From Helochares maculicollis (lineage: Eukaryota > Arthropoda > Insecta > Coleoptera > Hydrophilidae), in the NCBI GenBank assembly GCA_033557835.1, contig JAWQRO010000481.1, positions 1-38,205 of the forward strand: a stretch of 38,205 bases of DNA. The letters are read 5' to 3'. This document shows, piece by piece, positions 34,085-38,205 of the stretch; the stretch's first letter is position 1, and the number at the start of each line of letters is the position of its first letter. The notes below the pieces were generated by a model that ran no database searches, was not told the DNA's origin, and was given only the letters and a program-made list of their open reading frames with translations. A program made the position numbers and the translations under genes.

Positions 34085-34400
34085 AATCAATGAATACTAG
34101 TTAAAAAAAGTTGTTTAGTTTTTGTTATTTCATTTTTATATCCTATAAGAATAGTGTATACTTGTTAGCCCCGTTTTTTGTTTTGTTTATACGCACAAGT
34201 CTAATATTACCGCATAAACACCTAAGATGCCTACACACAAGAAACTACGTGATGGCTGTACTAGAGAAGGGTGAAGCTAAGCCTCACATTTTGTCGGTTA
34301 AGATTCTCATGGGCCCTCTCTTGTTAATAAGCAGCACGCTGTACTATGACGTGGTATAATCGACTCAGATTTCTTTAAATTATAACATTAAGTAAAGCGG
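34085..34400 (+). repeat. Fourth copy of the ~420-bp repeat family, rearranged
   Basis: The left half matches 30720-30920. The right half, from AACTACGTGATGGCTGTA, matches the start of the tandem units: GAAGGGTGA-GC, TCATGG-CTCTC, TATGACGT and CGA(C/T)TC. The GCTTCGCTCG core itself is eroded. Confidence 0.65.
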
Positions 34401-36078
34401 TTTAATTAGCGGATATTCAAATCCTGTTATACAATTTTAACGAGTTTTAAAACTATTAAACAACCCATGAAAATATCTCGTTTTTTGCTGATACCTTGAG
34501 ATCTTATTTCAAGGCACTCTAGAGTCTAAACTATAAAGTTAACAAAAATTTTATTTAAATAATCGAAAGAAAATTATACCTACGTTGTTTTTTTGTGAAC
34601 CAACAATTTTTTAAAACGGATATATTTTTGAGATATGGATAAAATCCGAAAATATGTAGTTTTTCATTTATTAACTTGCTCAAATTTTAATTTAATACTA
34701 TGGTTTTGTGTTAGCATTTTTATTGAAAACTGCATAGTTTTGAGCTACGTGCAGAGAACCAAGTGAATCATTTCCCAAAATGCTCACTTTGAAGCATTCT
34801 AGTGTGTCATGAGTCATGAGTATGACGAAAAACTTTACGAACTTGCACGAAAGTCAACTTTCTGCAGCTTTGAATAGAATTAATTTTCTAGACAACCAAA
34901 AGGCAAAACTTCGTAGAATGATTTCTTTACACACTCAACTTCAAGTCACTTTAGCATATTTCCCCAGTAAAGTTCAGGAAAAAATCACATGCTTTACAAA
35001 AAAATTAAAAATATTGCTTTGTAGAACATTTGAAACAAAAAATATGCAGATTTAAAAAATATATATTATGTATAAACTTCGGATATCCAACAGCTTGAAA
35101 CGCCATTTAAAAAAACGTATCCAACATATACGTGGAATGTCTTACCTATAAAAGTGTGTATCGCTCTGGTTTTGGGAGAAATATCATATTATGAATACTC
35201 GAATATTTCCATTTTTATTCGGATCTCTATTCTTTCGTAAAAAAGATTTGGTGAGGCTTGAAATAAATTCATCTAAACCTAGCAACATATCGATCTGTCT
35301 TTTATATGGACCTAGCATCTTACTTTATCTATCTGAAATATTATATATTTTGCATTTTAATATCATCAACATACCAAACAGGAGACATAAATCCTGATTT
35401 TACCCATTTGTACGAAATATTTGCTGTTATTGTGTTTATGAAGACAGCTAAAATTGTAAATCGCGTTCTCAAAACCATTAAAATCTGATCACAGCAAATC
35501 CTTCTGAAGCTGTCAATTATCCGCTAATTAAAACCCTTCTCATTGCGCAGCTCTTTCTGACAATATTTAATTCATATTGGGTGGATACACATTTTAATGT
35601 GGCCGAATAGCAGCTAAATACGTATGGGATATTGCAAAAGACATCCTGAATTACAACCGAAATGTTTTAAATTTGTTAGTTATCTGGCATGTGTGTATAT
35701 AGATGTATGCAAACAAAGTGTGCGTAAAAATTATTAATTGGGATTGAATCTATGCAGACTGCAGAAAATTGGTATTATATTCAGCTAACAAACCGTCAAA
35801 ATAACAATAATTTTGAATGATAATCCTGCTCATTTCAATGCACCAGGCGCAATCAATATATCGTCCGCGATTACATAATACATCAATATTTAGCTAAATT
35901 AAATTTACTCGCTGATGCTTACATTCAATGCGTATTTTACTAAAATGAAATTTAGAATTAATATGATTTATCACAGAACGAATGATACACTGCAGTAACA
36001 TACTGATCTCTATTTAATAATAATAATACATTAAGCTCATTTTATGCGAATATAAGAATGAATATATAATTGAACCAA
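34401..36078. other. AT-rich stretch without supported genes
   Basis: A 79-codon frame at 34816-35055 has a Leu/Lys-rich, protein-like composition but no recognised family. Others (35191-35397, 35306-35488) overlap each other and look fortuitous. ATTAAA on the minus strand at 36013-36018 could serve as the poly(A) signal of the DM9-like exon at 36079. Confidence 0.4.
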
Positions 36079-36341
36079 TTAGGAACAGTATCCTAGCACT
36101 TCCATATTTTGGAACTTCTGAACGCAGCCGGCGTTCCAAGCTTCCAGGCCCCATTGTGAGACTTTTCCTGAGTAGTAGCTGCCGTTTATGAAGACCCGGC
36201 CAAAATATCTCGGTTGGCCTAAAGTTCCCACATATTCATAAGACCCGCTGATGAAGTGACAGTTGGGTATATGGGGGATGTCATTCACGTTAACTAAGTA
36301 CCATTTTGGTTGAGAAGTTGGTGGCGCGCATAAAATCTGCA
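36079..36341 (-). pseudogene. Orphan second exon of a DM9-like paralogue
   Basis: The minus strand carries an acceptor (TTTATTGCAG) followed by an open exon of 85 codons and TAA; the coding part starts at about 36336. It aligns without gaps to exon 2 of the gene at 29464-30089: 62 of 85 residues are identical, all four exon-2 cysteines are kept, and the GQPRYFGR and SGKVSQWGLE blocks are identical. Many codons differ only at the third base, which points to selection on the protein after duplication. No exon 1 is visible up to the window end at 38205. The likely intron instead holds a mariner fragment (36682) and an R1 element (37240). Either exon 1 lies beyond the window behind an enlarged intron, or the copy is a pseudogene. 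It is typed as a pseudogene only because it is incomplete here. Confidence 0.75.
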
Positions 36342-36681
36342 ATAAATAGTCTCTTAAATGTTTTGCTATGCATCAGCACTAGAAAATTTAAACTAAATTA
36401 AAGTTCATATTTGCAGTGGAAGCTACTGCCATCAAGGCAAAATCGAAACTACTCGTTATGGCAAATTTAACAATGTTGAACATTTTACCAACAATTTTGT
36501 AAAATTTCCTAATCCAAATCGTACTAAGAGTAGTCAAAATGTTAAAAATGGAACTTTCCCTCATTTTGAAACTCTGTATCTCATAGTTTCTCGTAATATT
36601 TACGGCGCGCACAAAATTTCAATCAGATAGTTTTGTTTTAAAGATTAGTATGCCAAATTTCATCGCTCCACTGACAAAAGA
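36342..36681. other. Probable intron sequence upstream of the orphan exon
   Basis: AT-rich. GGCGCGCACAAAATTTCAAT near 36604 weakly echoes the exon-intron border at about 36326 (GGCGCGCATAAAATCTGCAA), and CTGACAAAAGA near 36671 echoes 29750 in the intron of the complete gene. A 74-codon minus frame (36388-36612) is not similar to exon 1. Confidence 0.35.
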
Positions 36682-37060
36682 GGTTGACCAATAGGTTTTG
36701 CGGTTAGATAAGAAAAACACAATTTTATCGTTTGAAACAGACTTTATTATCCAATATAGTCTCCTAGAACATCAATACACTTGTTTCAACCAGATTTCAA
36801 TTTATGAATCCCCTCCCCCCCTTAAGTTAGAATCTGGAAGGGCTGCATAATACGCTTCCACATTTGTTATGATCTCATCATTTGATGAAAAACGCTTTCC
36901 ACGCATGCATTTTTTAGGTCTGGAAACAGATGGAAATCTTTAGGGGCCAAATCTTGCGAATACTGTGGATGTTTCAACAATTTGTACTTAATTCATGGAT
37001 TTTATGCATTTTCTTGATGAACAATGATTGTTTTCTTCTACAAACAGGGTCTTTTTTCAC
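36682..37060 (-). mobile_element. mariner 3' fragment (irritans-like), copy 3
   Basis: The end GGTTGACCAATAGGTTTTGC matches those at 20101 and 20958, followed by the same 3' leader (AACATCAATACACTTGTT) and, on the minus strand, coding sequence ending ESVFHQMMRS-like and CMRGK blocks. The sequence upstream of about 37060 is not recognisable as mariner. It lies in the presumed intron of the DM9-like paralogue. Confidence 0.8.
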
Positions 37061-37239
37061 GAGTTCTCTAAAAGTTTACAATACTATTAAAAATTTATTG
37101 TTTTACCAGTTTGCAAGTAATCCACAACCAAATTCCTTTTGCATCCCAAAAAACTGATGTTAACAACTTTTTGACCGACTCGACACGAAGTCGTTTTGGA
37201 GGCGAAGAACGATACACACCGTTTTTGTAACCTTTTTTT
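37061..37239. other. Junction between mariner fragment and R1 element
   Basis: No separate feature. An A-rich tract on the minus strand near 37221-37242 may be the R1 element's tail. Confidence 0.35.
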
Positions 37240-38205
37240 TTCATGGAGGGGGAAATGCATTTACGCACTGAGTGTCTGAGTGTCTACCTGTCTTTTGACT
37301 ATGCCCACTAAAACGTAACCACCAAAATGTGTGAAGAGTTTTCAGCCTAAAGAACCGCCTTTCGGCCAGGTTGCCCGGACTTCTTTCTATTTCTTATTGT
37401 TCAGCTTCTTTTTTGCAGTTATCTCCGTTCTTCCCCTTCTCTATCCTTTTCTTCTTTTTCTTTTGCTTGCATGATTTCGATTTCGAGCTTTTGTATGGTC
37501 TTCCACCTTTCTTCCCCTTGAGGACAATATTGGAGGACTGGGGCTTGTACCGAGGCTCGTCCATGCCGCTCTTCATTCCTCCTCACATCTTGGACACCTG
37601 AAGAAGGTATGTTTAGCGTCATCCTGCCCCTGTTGACAGAGAGAGTGGTTATCCTTCCTATCCTGTGCCTCGAAGGATCCGTAACTGCTTAGTAGCTGTG
37701 TGAGATGGAAGTCTAGTGCTCCATGTTTCCTCTCCAACCTTATCTTTATGTTTGGGATGAGCCTCTTTATCCAAATTCCCCTAGTCTCGTTTGCCCATCG
37801 GACCTAATAGGCAATTACTGTGTCTTCTTTTGCTCTTCTGGCCTCCTCTTTCCCTCTTTCGTACGTAGGGGACCTCTCCATCGGCAATAGATCTATAGGT
37901 GTTTGTCCCGATAGCAACTGAGCTGCCGGCGTTGAGATTGTCCTATATGCGCTGTTTATACGTAAGACCGTTTGCCTTTGGACCCGCTCGTATATTGTCC
38001 TGCACTTTGTGAGTCTCAGGGTCTCGATCCATTGATTGAGGTGACTACTGCACCTAGCAGCCTACTTTTCATGTATGATAAGCCTTCCATATTTGGCATG
38101 AGTCTAGAGAGGTTCTTTGTCGCCTCTCCTTCTTGCTTGACCGCCAGTACGATGTGGTGTCGCATCTTCAGGTCCTTGTCGAAGAACTCTCTCAGGTATA
38201 TATAT
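37225..38205 (-). mobile_element. R1-clade non-LTR retrotransposon, 3' end
   Basis: On the minus strand, entering from the window edge, the frames read DKDLKMRHHI, LSRLMPNMEGLSYMKSRLLG, then RVQRQTVLRINSAYRTIST and LLSGQTPIDLLPMER. WIKRLIPNIKIRLERKHG, LDFHLTQLLSSYGSF and DDAKHTFFRCPRC follow. This order, with the Cys/His cluster and a charged tail (GEERWKTIQKLEIEIMQAKE), is the C-terminal part of ORF2 in R1-clade elements. Several stops and frameshifts show it is dead. A short 3' leader and an A-rich tract end it near 37225. R1 elements classically target 28S rDNA, but related families are dispersed; no rDNA is present here. Confidence 0.88.
37395..38205 (-). pseudogene. R1-type ORF2 C-terminal remnant
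   Basis: The remnant lacks everything upstream of the end of the reverse transcriptase (outside the window). A frameshift or small deletion occurs after AVVTSI near 38030, a stop after DTVIAY near 37810, and another break after RCPRCEEE near 37580, with the real C-terminal tail in a different frame (37419-37622). No activity is expected. Confidence 0.82.

Noticed and set aside
34816..35055. 79-codon frame with protein-like composition
   Set aside because: No family recognised, no splice or promoter context; kept only as a note in the noncoding entry.
36600..36680. Weak echo of the exon-2 border and of the DM9 intron upstream of the orphan exon
   Set aside because: Similarity covers only 15-20 bases in AT-rich DNA and cannot be told from chance by eye.

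Overview
The window looks like nuclear DNA from an arthropod, most probably an insect. It is AT-rich and gene-poor, with spliceosomal introns, mariner transposons of several lineages, and an R1-type non-LTR retrotransposon. The order of insect cannot be fixed from the sequence.

Only one complete host gene can be supported. It lies on the minus strand at 29464-30089 and has two exons separated by an 86-bp intron. It encodes a 179-aa secreted protein with two DM9/DUF3421-like repeats. A second copy of its last exon lies at 36079-36341 (about 73% identical protein, intact frame). Its first exon is not visible: a mariner fragment and an R1 element occupy the space upstream.

Layout: 1-1740 holds a repeat family built around a GCTTCGCTCG core, two direct copies and one inverted. 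2150-3480 and 14070-15570 are GC-richer, non-repetitive islands without genes, as are 22790-23310 and 28120-29120; these are candidate regulatory sequence. A roughly 260-bp unique-looking segment occurs twice, at 3674-3935 and 13819-14065. 7140-9290 is a ~145-bp tandem array split by a 1262-bp mariner. 11555-12472 is a TTAA-flanked MITE. 16521-21560 and 23880-24060 hold several decayed mariners. 24780-25935 is a very degenerate short tandem repeat, followed by an 11-unit, 166-bp satellite at 26141-27875. After the DM9 gene, 30720-34400 holds ~420-bp repeats interrupted by two more mariner remnants. The window ends with a mariner fragment and the 3' end of an R1 element.

The genes do not form a pathway. 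The window reads as a repeat-laden intergenic region with a small, locally duplicated family of secreted DM9 genes. No RNA gene, CRISPR array or bacterial-type system was found.
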